Below the pieces are notes generated by a model that saw only the letters and a program-made list of their open reading frames with translations, had not been told where the DNA came from and did not search any database. Source: Begonia masoniana (taxonomy: Eukaryota > Streptophyta > Magnoliopsida > Cucurbitales > Begoniaceae). From it: a stretch of DNA of 64,000 nt. A program made the position numbers and the translations under genes. Positions 47,626-59,130 of the stretch are shown in pieces (position 1 is the stretch's first letter; each line of letters starts with the position of its first letter). The stretch covers positions 30,522,433 to 30,586,432 of the forward strand of contig CM039508.1 of assembly GCA_022432975.1 (NCBI GenBank). The letters are read 5' to 3'.

Positions 47626-49632
47626 TGTAACACCCAGTTTTATCAAACCAGCTCTTTTATTATTAATGGTATACACTTGATTAGTCAATAATTTAAGTAG
47701 GGTTATTGAATGATTAGACTAGACAAGGGCATTAGAGTAAATTATATTTTTAAAAGTGGATAACGTATTTAAGGAAAGGGGGATTGGGTTTAATGCACTG
47801 TAGCTGCCACCATTTCATACCTTTCTCTTCAGGTTTTTAGCTCAAGCAGCCGAGCTCTCTAGGCGATTTTCCTCGCCCGATTCTCCTTCGACTTAGGTAA
47901 GTTTTCCTCATTTCTCTTATGATATAGTGGTTAAATACCTGAAGGAGTACAATGTGAGGATTTTGAGGATGCTGGGATTGAGCGTAGATTCGGGTTTTAG
48001 TGATAAAGGGGGAATACTCGGGTAGTAGAGTTTCTAACTGGATTCCTCGAACCACTGTTTGATTCTTGGTGAGGTTTAGTGAAGTTTTGATTTATATTCT
48101 ATTATGAACTTAGGTGAGCAGATTTCCGAAGTAGCTAGCAACCAGACAATTTCCAGAAGCCAGGTAAGTAAAGTATGCATGTGCCTTCGGGCCTACATCA
48201 CAAAACAGTAGGGTTATGTATCTTGTGAATGATTTTGTATGTCATGCATCATGTTTTTTTTTAAAGATTACGAAAATGAATTTCCATGTAAGGATGGTAA
48301 GGCATGAACTGAATGTGACAGACAAACTATTAAGGGAACTAATCCACCCCTTAACTTATGAAGGGATTTATAACATTGGGAGGATTGATCCCACTCCCAA
48401 GGGAACAGAGGGATCAGATCAGCCATTAAGGGAATTCATCCGCCCCTTAATCGAGTAGAGGATGTATAACATTGGGAAAATTGATCCACTTCCCAAGGGA
48501 ACCGAGGGATCAGATCAGCTTATGAATGAACGTGAATGCAACTGAGATGAGAAAGTAGAAATTGCATGTTTAGGAATTTATGTTTCAGCATTTCATTTCA
48601 TTATTGCTTTACTTACTTAGCATTAGGCTAATAGATGAGTTTTGTGATGTAGGTGTTGAGGATACCGCAGTTGAATTCTCTGAGTTAGTTGAGGATTAGG
48701 CAGGTTGGAGGGGTGCAATCAGGCATCGACCTGGCATCTGATGGGGCAGTTTAACTGGTGTCAGTGGTTGTGAAGGTTTAGTGCACAATGATTTCAATTT
48801 GAGTATGTTAAACTTTCTGATGATAGAAGTTGCTTTGATGTTTTCAAAAAGTTCTTTGAGACTTTTCTGATAATAGTATTCCGTTGGTTTATAACACTGG
48901 ATTATACTGGACTTGAGTAATGCAATGATTTGAATTGTTTTTGAATGGTTGTGGTGAAATAAGTAAATTCTTTTATGTACTTAGAGTTGTGCTTGCATAG
49001 CAAGAAATAGTTGAAATGTCGCTCTGTTTTCTATCGGAAGATGTCTTTAGAAAAGCCATCGGATGAGGTAGGTTTAATTCTATCGGAAGATGTCTTCAGA
49101 AAAGCCATCGGATGATGTAGGTTTAATTCTATCGGAAGATGTAGATTTTGCACTACCTGTATGAGTGAGAATTATGCTTTGTCGTTTTGCGATCGGTTGA
49201 TGTTGGATAATTGATTTATCCGGCTGACGTCACCGGTAGATGCAGTCCACCGAGAGATGTCTTTTGTTTCCAACTCTTCTAGTCCACGTCATCGGTAGAA
49301 GCCTTCTATTTGCTGTTTCTGCTTCTTCCATTGACTTTATCCATCGGCAGATGCGTTTGACTTCTGCGACTTCCCAAGTATTTGACGATTTAAACCTCTA
49401 TTTCTTTTAGCCGTTTATTTCTTACATTTCAAACAATGTTCATAGTTTTGTTTAACTCCATTGTTGTCCAAATGATTTCCGCTGCAAGTTTTAAATGTTT
49501 TGGGATTTTAGCTTATGTCAGATGTTGAATGTTGAGCAAAGTTCAAAAAAAAAAAATAATACAGTTGAGATTTCTTAATCCTGTATGAACTTTTGTGTAA
49601 CGAACCAGGTTCAGATAACTCGGGGCGTTACA
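47626..49632 (+). mobile_element. 5' LTR of element C
   Basis: 2007 bp, TGTAACACCC to GGGGCGTTACA. TATA-like TATTTAAGG at 47766-47774. Candidate introns at 47897-48113 and 48164-48652. About two 49-bp CCGATRG units lie near 49030-49140, then TGACGTCA near 49220-49230. Confidence 0.95.
47766..48652 (+). promoter_or_regulatory. Element C promoter and candidate two-intron leader (5' LTR)
   Basis: TATA-like TATTTAAGG is followed by intron 1 (CTTAG|GTAAGT to CTTAG|GTGAGC), a 50-nt exon and intron 2 (CAG|GTAAGT to TGATGTAG|GTG). The first 150 bp would then be U3, and most of the LTR would be transcribed leader. The layout is that of the 3' LTR copy, where positions and pairings are given. Confidence 0.55.
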
Positions 49633-49635
49633 GTA

Positions 49636-49649
49636 TGGTATCGGAGACA
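49636..49649 (+). promoter_or_regulatory. Primer binding site of element C (tRNA-Met type)
   Basis: TGGTATCGGAGACA, three bases after the 5' LTR. It has one change (G for A) from the version in element A. Confidence 0.85.
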
Positions 49650-49786
49650 TTCAGTTAAACCGTTCAAAAGATTACTCATCAGTGCCAATCGTTGCATGGA
49701 AGTACTCCAACAACTGTAAGTGTTTATCTTAACCTTTGCAATTAGATATTTAAGAGTGTAATTAACCTTGTACTGGAATATAGCAA

Positions 49787-52700
49787 ATGTCTAGACGACC
49801 AGCAAGACCAAGGTTACCAAGAGAGATACCAAGTCCGAGGTAGGAGGAGGACTCTAGTGTAATTAGGCAGCTGACAGAATTGATGCGTCAGCAGACTGAT
49901 ATAGTGCGTCAACAGTCTGACCAATTAGGAGTGCTGTTGAGCCGGGAGACACAAGGAAGTGCCAACTCGGGTTCTAGCAGTGAACATTCTGGAGATAGAT
50001 TCCGGAGACTAAGACCACCCACGTTTGATGGACAGTCATCTGATCCAGTTATTGCTGAAGGATTGCTTAGAAAGATTGAGAGTATGTTTAGGTGTGCCAA
50101 CATAGGAGAAGGAGACAAGGTCACGTTGGCAACATTTCATTTAGCTGGTGAAGCTCAACTCTGGTGGGAAACAATAGAGACCACCACAGATGTTTTAGTG
50201 ATGCCTTGGTTACAATTCAAGGACCTTTTATATGGGAAGTATTTTAACAGCACTGTCCAGACCGCGAAGAAGTTGGAGTTTCTGAACTTGAAGCAGACAG
50301 GGTCTGTGGCTGATTACAGTAGGCAATTCGAGTCCCTGTCCAGGTTTGCTGGACATTTTGCTCATAAGAACGAGGATAAGGTGTTCAAATTTGTGCATGG
50401 ACTGAAGCCGGAGATTTACCAAGGAGTCAAATTCTGTGGCATTAAAGGCTTGACATTTAGTGAAGTTGTGTCCACTGCTCTGGAAGTGGAAGAAGCTGAA
50501 AAGAAGTGTGCTGGACCAAAGGAGGTTCCACAAAAGTTTATCCAGCCACACCATCAAAAGGGAATGAAAAGGCCTATTGAGGGCCAAAGTGGCCAAGGAT
50601 CTGGAAAGAAGGTACCGAATACCCAGAAGTTCCCTCAGTGCCCTAAATGTTCGAAGAATCACTCGGGGGAGTGTAGATTTGGAACGGGTAAGTGCTTCAA
50701 CTGTGAAGAGGTTGGACACTTGTACAAGGATTGTCCAAAGCCCCGGGTCATTCGATGTTTCCATTGCAACAAGGTTGGCCATGTCAACAAAGACTGCCCA
50801 GCTTTGAAGGGTGGCCCTGTCAAGATTAAGCCAAGAATATTCTCCATGATGAAGTCATGTGATGAGGACCAGCCTGCTGTAGTGTCAGGTACAATACTGA
50901 TTAACTCTATACCTGCTTTTACTTTGATAGATTCGGGTGCAACACATTCTTTTATAGCCTCTGCATTTGCTAATAATTTGGATGTACGGTTTACTTCTTT
51001 TGAACATGTGTTCAAAGTTGCCTTACCCTCTGGTGAACGCATGCACTCTAACCAAATGATGCCTGATAGTGTTGTATTAGTAGAAAACATGAATTTGCTT
51101 GCCGATCTCATTGTTATGGACATAATGGGATTTGATGTAATCCTAGGAATGGATTGGTTATTTAAACATTATGCCACAATAGATTGTAGGACTGGAGTTG
51201 TTAGTTTTCAACCCCCTGGTGGTTTAAACCATACATTCCAAGCTCTGAAGAAGAGTAAGGAAATGACTGTGATGACCTCTGTCAATTATAGACCCTCCTT
51301 GTGCAGGGAATATTTGTGCTTTTTGGCCAGTGTCTTAGACACACAACTAGTAGAAAAAGCGAGCCCCGAAAATGTTTTAGTTGTCCAAGATTTTCCGGAA
51401 GTATTTCTAGATGACCTTCTTAGCTTGCCACCAGATAGGGAAATTGAATTTTTTGTGGATGTTTACCCCGACGCTGAGCCTGTATATAAGAATCCGTATA
51501 GATTAGCACCAACAGAACTTAAGGAATTGAAGAAACAGTTAGAGGATTTATTGGAGAAAGGGTTTATACGCCCTAGCTTTTCACCGTAGGGTGCACCTGT
51601 CCTTTTTGTCAAAAAGAAAGATGGATCAATGCGTATGTGCATTGATTATAGAGAATTGAATAAGTTAACAGTCAAGAACAAGTACCCTTTGCTGAGGATT
51701 GATGACTTATTTGACCAGCTTAAGGGTGCAAGAGTTTTCTCTAAGATTTACCTTAGATCCGGTTATTACCAGCTGAAGGTTAAATCTGAAGATATCTCAA
51801 AGACTGCCTTTCGCACAAGGTATGGACATTATGAGTTTTTGGTTATGTCTTTTGGTTTGGCAAATACACCAGCAGCCTTCATGGATCTTATGAAAAGGGT
51901 GTTTCGTGAGTATTTGGACAAGTTTGTCATTGTATTCATTGATGACATTCTAATCTATTCTAGAACTAAGGATGAGCATGCAAGGCATTTGGGTTTGGTG
52001 TTAGGATTACTAAGGCAGCACCAACTGTATGCTAAGTTTAACAAGTGTGAGTTTTGGTTGGACAGAGTTCACTTTCTTGGTCACGTGATTTCTGGAGATG
52101 GAATATCTGTCGATTCAGCCAAGGTTCAAGCAGTCAAGGAGTGGCCCCAACCAAGGAATACTACTGATATTCAAAGTTTCCTTGGATTAGCAAGATATTA
52201 TAGAAAATTTATTGATGGATTTTCAAACATTGCAACACCCCTTACTAGGTTAACAAGGAAATTTGTGAAGTATATGTGGACTGAAGAATGTGAACGTAGC
52301 TTTCAGACCTTGGAACAGAAACTGACCAATGCTCCAATCTTGACCGTTCCAGTTGAATATGGTAAATTTAGTATTTATTGTGATGCTTCCAAAATTGGAC
52401 TAGGTTGTGTGTTGATGCAAGATGGAAAGGTTATAGTATATGCTTCTAGGCAGTTAAAATTACATGAAAAGAATTACCCTACACATGACTTAGAATTAGC
52501 TGTTGTGGTCTTCGCATTAAAGATTTGGAGGAACTATCTGTATGGACAAACTTGTGAGATATTTTCGGATCATAAAAGTCTGAAATACATTTTCACGCAA
52601 AAGGAACTGAATATGAGGCAACGTAGGTGGTTAGAGTTTGTCAAAGATTATGATTTTGAGATTAAGTACCACCCTGGCAAGGCGAATGTAGTGGCTGATG

Positions 52701-54271
52701 CTTTGAGTAGAGTGACTCCTTCGGTCTCTACATTGACTTTAGACATACCGATTGCTTTAGAGACAGAATTCTAAAGATTCAACCTGGAAACTGTGTCTAG
52801 TATGACAGCCATGCTTTCGACCATATCTTTGAGGCCTACTATTTTAGAGAGAATAAAGGAAGTTCAAATGATTGACACTGAATGCAATAAGTATAAGTTG
52901 TGCAAGGATTCTACTGACAAGTCGGATTTTAACTGCTCAGTTGATGGAATTCTCAAGTTTCGAAATAGATGGTTTGTTTCGGCTGATACTGAACTGAGAA
53001 AGGGAATCCTATCTGAGGCACATTCTTCTAGACTCTCTGTTCATCCCGGGAGTACGAAAATGTACAGAGATCTCAAGCAGCATTATTGGTGGCCAGGTAT
53101 GAAAAGAAGTGTGGCGGAGTATGTGGAGTCTTGTCTGATTTGCCAGCAAGTCAAAGCTGAACATCAGAGGCCTGCTGGAACATTACAACCCTTACCAGTT
53201 CCCGAATGGAAATAGGAACAAATAACGATGGATTTTGTTATAGGATTACCTAGAACAGCAAAGGGTCACGATGCAATTTGGGTAATAGTTGATCGTTTAA
53301 CCAAATCTGCTCACTTTCTGTCAATGAAGATAACATACTCGATGGATCAACTGGCTGAGTTGTATGTGCAAGAAATTGTTAGGTTGCATGGAGTTCCAAG
53401 CATTATAGTTTCAGACCGAGACTCTAGATTTACATCTAAGTTTTGGAAAAGTTTGCACAAGGCTATGGGAACACAGCTTAGTTTTAGCACGGCTTTCCAC
53501 CCTCAAACAGATGGACAATCTGAAAGAACCATTCAAACATTAGAGGATATGCTTCGTGCTTGTGTTTTAGAATTTCAAGATTCTTGGAGTAAGTATTTAT
53601 CATTGGTTGAGTTCTCTTACAATAACAGTTTTCAGGCAACAATAGACATGGCACCATACAAGGCATTGTATGGACGAAAATGCAGATCTCCATTGTATTG
53701 GGATGAAGTTGGAGAAGCACAATTGATTGGTCCTAACATCGTACAGCAAACAGTGGAGAAAATTGCTCTTATCCGACAAAGAATCTTGACAGCTCAAAGC
53801 CGGCAGAAAAGCTATGCAGACAAAAGGCAAAGAGAACTGGAATTTGAAGTAGGTAATAAAGTTTTCCTTAAGGTGTCACCTTTCAAAGGAGTGGTGAGAT
53901 TTGGAAAGAGAGGAAATTTGAACCCCAGATTTATTGGACCATTCACTATTCTGAAGAGAGTTGGGAGAGCAGCCTATCAGTTGCAGCTACCTGCGTCTAT
54001 GGATGGGATACACAGTGTGTTCCATGTTTCTATGTTGAAGAAATGTATAAGGGATCCATATCAAATCGTGGAACAGCAAGACCTTGAGATTCATCTTACC
54101 CTTGCCTACGAAGAGAAACCAGTAAAGATCTTAGATTATGCAGTGAAGTTATTGCGCAACAAAGAGGTTCTACTAGTGAAAGTCTTGTGGAACAACCAGA
54201 ATATTGAGGAAACAACTTGGGAACGCCAACAAGACATGATGGACCAACATCCAGAGTTATTCAGGTACTGA
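49787..54271 (+). pseudogene. Element C gag-pol polyprotein, one frame with four stop codons
   Basis: ATG at 49787 opens a 1495-codon frame, interrupted by TAG at 49841, TAG at 51587, TAA at 52772 and TAG at 53213. Related copies in A, B and D show CAG, TGG, CAA and TGG there, so each stop is one C-to-T change on one strand or the other. Domains: gag with capsid region (LAGEAQLWWETIE), zinc knuckles at 50693-50734 and 50756-50797 plus an upstream CPKCSKNHSGEC; protease DSGATHSFI with Asp at codon 382; RT with [10 protein letters not shown] but motif A reading [12 protein letters not shown], the catalytic Asp being Tyr (51749-51751); RNase H ([24 protein letters not shown]); integrase with zinc-binding region, D-D-E residues intact, NPRFIGPF and a chromodomain-like end ([12 protein letters not shown]). 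Confidence 0.93.
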
Positions 54272-54291
54272 ATTTTGAGGACAAAATTCTT

Positions 54292-54306
54292 TTAAGGAGG
54301 GTAGAT
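54292..54306 (+). promoter_or_regulatory. Polypurine tract of element C
   Basis: TTAAGGAGGGTAGAT immediately before the 3' LTR. It would prime plus-strand DNA synthesis. Confidence 0.9.
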
Positions 54307-56313
54307 TGTCACACCCGGTTCTATCAAACCAGCTCTTTTATTATTAATGGTATACACTTGATTAGTCAATAATTTAAGTAAGGTTATTGAATGATTAGAC
54401 TAGACAAGGGCATTAAAGTAAATTACATTTTTAAAAGTGGATAACGTATTTAAGGAAAGAGGGATTAGGTTTAATGCACTGTAACCGCCACCATTTCATA
54501 CCTTTCTCTTTGGGTTTTTAGCTCAAGCAGCCGAGCTCTCTAGGCGATTTTCCTCGCCCGATTCTCCTTCGACTTAGGTAAGTTTTCCTCATTTCTCTTA
54601 TGATATAATGGTTAAATACCTGAAGGAGTACAATGTGATGATTTTGAGGATGCTGGGATTGAGCGTATATTCGGGTTTTAGTAATAAAGGGGAAATGCTC
54701 GGGTAGTAGAGTTTCTAACTGGATTCCTCGAACCACTGTTTGATTCTTGGTGAGGTTTAGTGAAGTTTTTATTTATATTCTATTATGAACTTAGGTGAGC
54801 AGATTTCCGAAGTAGCTAGCGACCAGACATTTTCCAGAAGCCAGGTAAGTAAAGTATGCATGTGCCTTCGGGCCTACATCACAAAACAGTAGGGTTATGT
54901 ATCTTGTGAATGATTTTGTATGTCATGCATCATGTTTTTTTTTTAAAGATTACGAAAATGAATTTCCATGTAAGGATGGTAAGGCATGAACTGAATGTGA
55001 CAGACAAACTATTAAGGGAACTAATCCACCCCTTAACTTATGAAGGGATTTATAACATTGGGAGGATTGATCCCACTCCCAAGGGAACAGAGGGATCAGA
55101 TCAGCTATTAAAGGAATTCATCCGCTCCTTAATCGAGTAGAGGATGTATAACATTGGGAAAATTGATCCACTTCCCAAGGGAACCGAGGGATCAGATCAG
55201 CTTATGAATGAACGTGAATGCAACTGAGATGAGAAAGTAGAAATTGCATGTTTAGGAATTTATGTTTCAGCATTTCATTTCATTATTGCTTTACTTACTT
55301 AGCATTAGGCTAATAGATGAGTTTTGTGATGTAGGTGTTGAGGATACCGCAGGTGAATTCTCTGAGTTGGTTGAGGATTGGGCAAGTTGGAGGGGTGCAA
55401 TTAGGCATCGACCTGGCATCTGATGGGGCGGTTTAACTTGTGTCAGTGGTTGTGAAGGTTTAGTGGACAATGATTTCAATTTGAGTATGTTAAACTTTCT
55501 GATGATAGAAGTTGCTTTGATGTTTTCAAAAAGTACTTTGAGACTTTTCTGATAATAGTATTCCGTTGGTTTATAACACTGGATTATACTGGACTTGAGT
55601 AATGCAATGATTTGAATTGTTTTTTAATGGTTGTGGTGAAATAAGTAAATTCTTTTCTATACTTAGAGTTGTGCTTGTATAGCAAGAAATAGTTGAAATG
55701 TCGCTCTGTTTTCTATTGGAAGATGTCTTCAGAAAAGCCATCGGATGATGTAGGTTTAATTCTATCGGAAGATGTCTTCAGAAAAGCCATCGGATGATGT
55801 AGGTTTAATTCTATCGGAAGATGTAGATTTTGCAATACCGGTATGAGTGAGAATTATGCTTTGTCGTTTTGCGATCGGTTGATGTTGGATAATTGATTTA
55901 TCCGGCTGACGTCACCGGTAGATGCAGTCCACCGAGATATGTCTTTTGTTTCCAACTCTTCTGGTCCACGTCATCGGTAGAAGCCTTCTATTTGCTATTT
56001 CTGCTTCTTCCTTTGACTTTATCCATCGGCAGATGCGTTTGACTTCTGCGACTTCCCAAGTATTTCACGATTTAAACCTCTATTTCTTTTAGCCGTTTAT
56101 TTATTACATTTCAAACAATGTTCATAGTTTTGTTTAACTCCATTGTTGTCCAAATGATTTCCGCTGCAAGTTTTAAATGTTTTGAGATTTTAGCTTATGT
56201 TAGATGTTGAATGTTGAGCAAAGTTCAAAAAAAAAAATAATACACTTGAGATTTCTTAGTCATGTACGAACTTTTGTGTAACGAACCGGGTTCAGATAAC
56301 TCGGGGCGTTACA
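54307..56313 (+). mobile_element. 3' LTR of element C
   Basis: 2007 bp, TGTCACACCC to GGGGCGTTACA. The first four bases (TGTC) differ from the 5' copy (TGTA). About two 49-bp CCGATRG units near 55715-55825. Confidence 0.95.
54447..55334 (+). promoter_or_regulatory. Promoter and candidate two-intron leader, reference copy (element C 3' LTR)
   Basis: TATA-like TATTTAAGG at 54447-54455. Intron 1 54578-54794 (217 nt). Exon 2 54795-54844 (50 nt). Intron 2 54845-55334 (490 nt). Nineteen bases into intron 2 is the hairpin GCC-TTCG-GGC (54864-54873, a UUCG tetraloop). CCTACATCACAAAAC (54873-54887) is the exact complement of GTTTTGTGATGTAGG (55321-55335), which includes the acceptor AG. CTTAGCATTAGGCTAAT about 30-40 nt upstream of the acceptor could supply a branch point. 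Splicing itself is inferred. Confidence 0.55.
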
Positions 56314-56318
56314 CCTTA

Positions 56319-56908
56319 TCCTCATTCCTGTGGACAAGATGTCCAGCAAACCTGGACAGGGATTCAAACTGTCTACTGAACTCAGCCACAGACCCCGTTT
56401 GTTTCAAGTTCAGAAACTCTACCTTCTTTGTGGCCTGGACTGTGCTGTTAAAATATTTCTCATAGAAAACCTCCTTGAACTGAGACCAGGACATAGCCAG
56501 AACATCAGTGGTGGTCTCTATTGTTTCCCACCAAAGTTGAGCGTCCCCAGCCAAATGGAACGTTGCCAGAGTGACTTTGTCTCCTTCTCCGATGTTGGCA
56601 CATCTGAACATGCTCTCTATCTTCCTAAGCCACTCCTCAACAATAATCGGATTGGACGATTTTCCATCAAGTGTGGGCGGCTGTCGCCTCTGGAATCGGT
56701 CTCCTTAATGCTCACTGCTGGAACTCGAGTTGGCACTTCCTTGTACTTCTCGGTTCAACAATACTCCCAACCGATCGGACTCCTGACGAACCAAATCTAT
56801 CTATTGGCGCACCAAGTCTGTCAGCTGCCTAATTACACTAGGGTCCTCATCACTTATCAAATTTGGCATCTCTATCGGTACTCTTGGTCTTCCTAGTCGT
56901 CTAGCCAT
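56319..56908 (-). pseudogene. Element B gag N-terminal part
   Basis: The ATG at 56908-56906 matches the gag start of A and C. The frame broken near 56620-56900 contains RRLGRPRVPI- and coil-like sequence. From 56611 it reads cleanly through MFRCANIGEGDKVTLATFHL, AGDAQLWWETIETTTDVL and FSRQFESLSRFAGHLVHRNE, the capsid region. It stops at the element C insertion, after NEDKV. Confidence 0.85.
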
Positions 56909-57046
56909 TTTGCTATATTCCTGGACAAGGTTAATTACTCTCATAAATATCTAATAGCTAAGGTTAACATAAACACTTACAGTTGTTGAAGTACTTCCAT
57001 ACAACGATTGGTACTGATAAGTAATCTTTTGAACGGTTTAACTGAA

Positions 57047-57060
57047 TGTCTCTAATACCA
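57047..57060 (-). promoter_or_regulatory. Primer binding site of element B (tRNA-Met type)
   Basis: On the minus strand TGGTATTAGAGACA, three bases inside the 5' LTR. It has one C-to-T change from the form in A. Confidence 0.8.
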
Positions 57061-57063
57061 TAC

Positions 57064-59130
57064 TGTAACGCCCTGGGTTTTCTGAACCCGGTTCGCTACA
57101 CATAATACTGAACTGTACCATGACATTTTTGGTAAATTTTAAAACTTCATTCGACGGTAAAAATTTGACTTTGAAATAACGTCAAAACTTGCAGCAGAAA
57201 AATATTTGTATAAAACAACATTAATTAATTAATTAAAACATTAAAGACTGTTGGTTGGAAAGAGAACAAAAGAAAACAGACACCTCTACCGCTGAATAGT
57301 TCCAGCGATAGACATAAAATAAGAGACACCCACCGCCAAACAGTGCCAGCGGCGAAAGTAGAAACAAGATCTCGACCGCTAAACCGCGTCAGCCGAAACG
57401 ACAGGTCGACTTCTCGCGTCCACCGCTCACGTCCACCTCCCGCATTTGCTGAACTACACATCGACTCCTCACATCAATCGCTCACGTCCACCGCTCAACA
57501 GTAACATTCGACTCCTTCATCCAACATCTACCGGTAGACTACATCCACCGATAGATAATAGCACTCGACATTCACCGATAGACTACATCTACCGGTAAAC
57601 AGTAACATTTAACATCCACCAATCACAAGACGACAAAATCTATTACTCACATCCACCGATAGACAAAACGACAAAACCTAATACTCCCTTCTATGCTCAC
57701 ATCCACCGGTAGACTACATCCACTGATAGACAAAAATACTCAACATCCACCGGTGGACTACATCCACCGATCGACAATAACACTCAACATAACAGCATAT
57801 CAACCATTTTCACTCTAAACAAAGAAAAACTCCGACTATCAAAAGAACTTGTACATTTTACTGAAAATCGTTCAAAACATCATAAGTCCACAACTTTCTA
57901 AAAATATCCAGCAAAGCAACTACCTCTAAACCAAATCATGTTTTTCATACTCAGAACAAGAAAACCATAAAGTTGTTAAAAACATAAAAACTACTAATGT
58001 TATTAAAACCCTCTACACACTTCCATAAAACACTTAACCACTGGAACTTCATATATAGACAATAGTTAAACCGCCTCATCAGAACACCAAACCGTGGCAT
58101 TGAAGTGCTCCCCCAACCAGCCTAGTCCTCAACATGCTCAGAGAACGCACCTTCTGAGGCTTCTTCACCTACATCACAAAACTCATCTACTAGCTTAATG
58201 CTAAGTAAGTAGAGCAATAATGAAATGATATGCTGAAACATAAATCCTAGTCATGCAATTGCTACTTTTACATCTCAGTTGCATTCATGTTCTTTCTCTG
58301 ATCTGATCTCTCGGTTCGATTAGAAATTGGATCAATTTTCCCAAAGTCATACACCCTCTTCATAAATTAAGGGGCGGATTAGTTCCCTTAACAGCTGATC
58401 TGATCCTAAATTCTATTAGGAAGCGGATCAACTTTCCCAAAGTTATAAATCAATCCGTTCATGCCTTACCATGCCTTTACATGTAAATTCATTTTCGTAT
58501 TCTTTCCAAAAACATGATGCATGACATACAGAAAACATTCAAACATGCATAAACCTACTGTTTTGTGATGTAGGCCCGAAGGCACACACATACTCCACTT
58601 ACCTGACTTCCTGGGAAAAGTTGGGTTGCAGGCTATCTCGGGATTTTGCTCACCTAAAATCATAAATAGAGTGTTAATTCAATATTCACTACAACTCATT
58701 CTAAATCATTCAGAAACCTAAGGAAGCTAACTTGGAACTCTATTAATCGTGCCTTCTCGGTTTATCTCCTAAACCCGAACCTACTCTCATTCATAGCATT
58801 CCCAAAATACACATTGTACTTTCTCTGCTATCTAGCCACTAAAACTCAAGAAAACTCACCTAGGTTGAGGAATGGAAATCGGAGAGGAAAATCGCCTGGA
58901 GAGCTCTGCTGAGCTTGAGCTGAATACCGAGAAAGGAAAATGAGAAAACAGTGGCGGCTAAACCTCATTAAACCCTCCCTTAAATACGTTATCCACTATA
59001 AATCTCAAATTACCATTATACCCTTACTTAGTCACTCATTAACCTAATCAATAATTCTTCCAATTTCATCCATAAAGTGTACACTAATAGTTGACAAGGT
59101 AAAATCGGTTCAATGGAACCGGGTGTTACA
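57064..59130 (-). mobile_element. 5' LTR of element B
   Basis: 2067 bp, TGTAACGCCCTGG to AACCGGGTGTTACA. TATA-like box at 58979-58986. Candidate intron 2 at 58602-58169, with a perfect 15-bp pairing between 58574-58560 and 58182-58168. This copy has lost one of the two GATCTGATCC/AAGGGG blocks inside the intron (near 58450), making it about 50 nt shorter than in the 3' LTR. Confidence 0.92.

Larger units (their letters stand above)
47626..56313 (+). mobile_element. Element C: complete Tekay/Del-like gypsy element
   Basis: 8688 bp with two 2007-bp LTRs, the perfect TSD CCTTA (47621-47625 and 56314-56318), a primer site, one gag-pol frame and a polypurine tract. It inserted in the gag of element B. 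The LTRs differ by scattered substitutions, visible for instance in the first 80 bases, so it is not brand new. Four nonsense codons and a lost RT catalytic residue make it non-autonomous now. It is the best reference in the window for this family. Confidence 0.95.
30751..59130 (-). mobile_element. Element B: Tekay/Del-like gypsy element carrying three nested insertions
   Basis: 3' LTR 30751-32825 and 5' LTR 57064-59130, with the perfect TSD TTAAT (30746-30750 and 59131-59135). Internal pieces, in minus order, are 57063-56319, 47625-47045, 44814-43023 and 34384-32826. Between them sit element C, a solo LTR and a gag-only element, each with its own TSD. Reassembled, the element is about 8.8 kb. 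The integrase C-terminal end and the long LTRs fit Tekay/Del chromoviruses. Coding sequence is broken many times. Confidence 0.92.
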
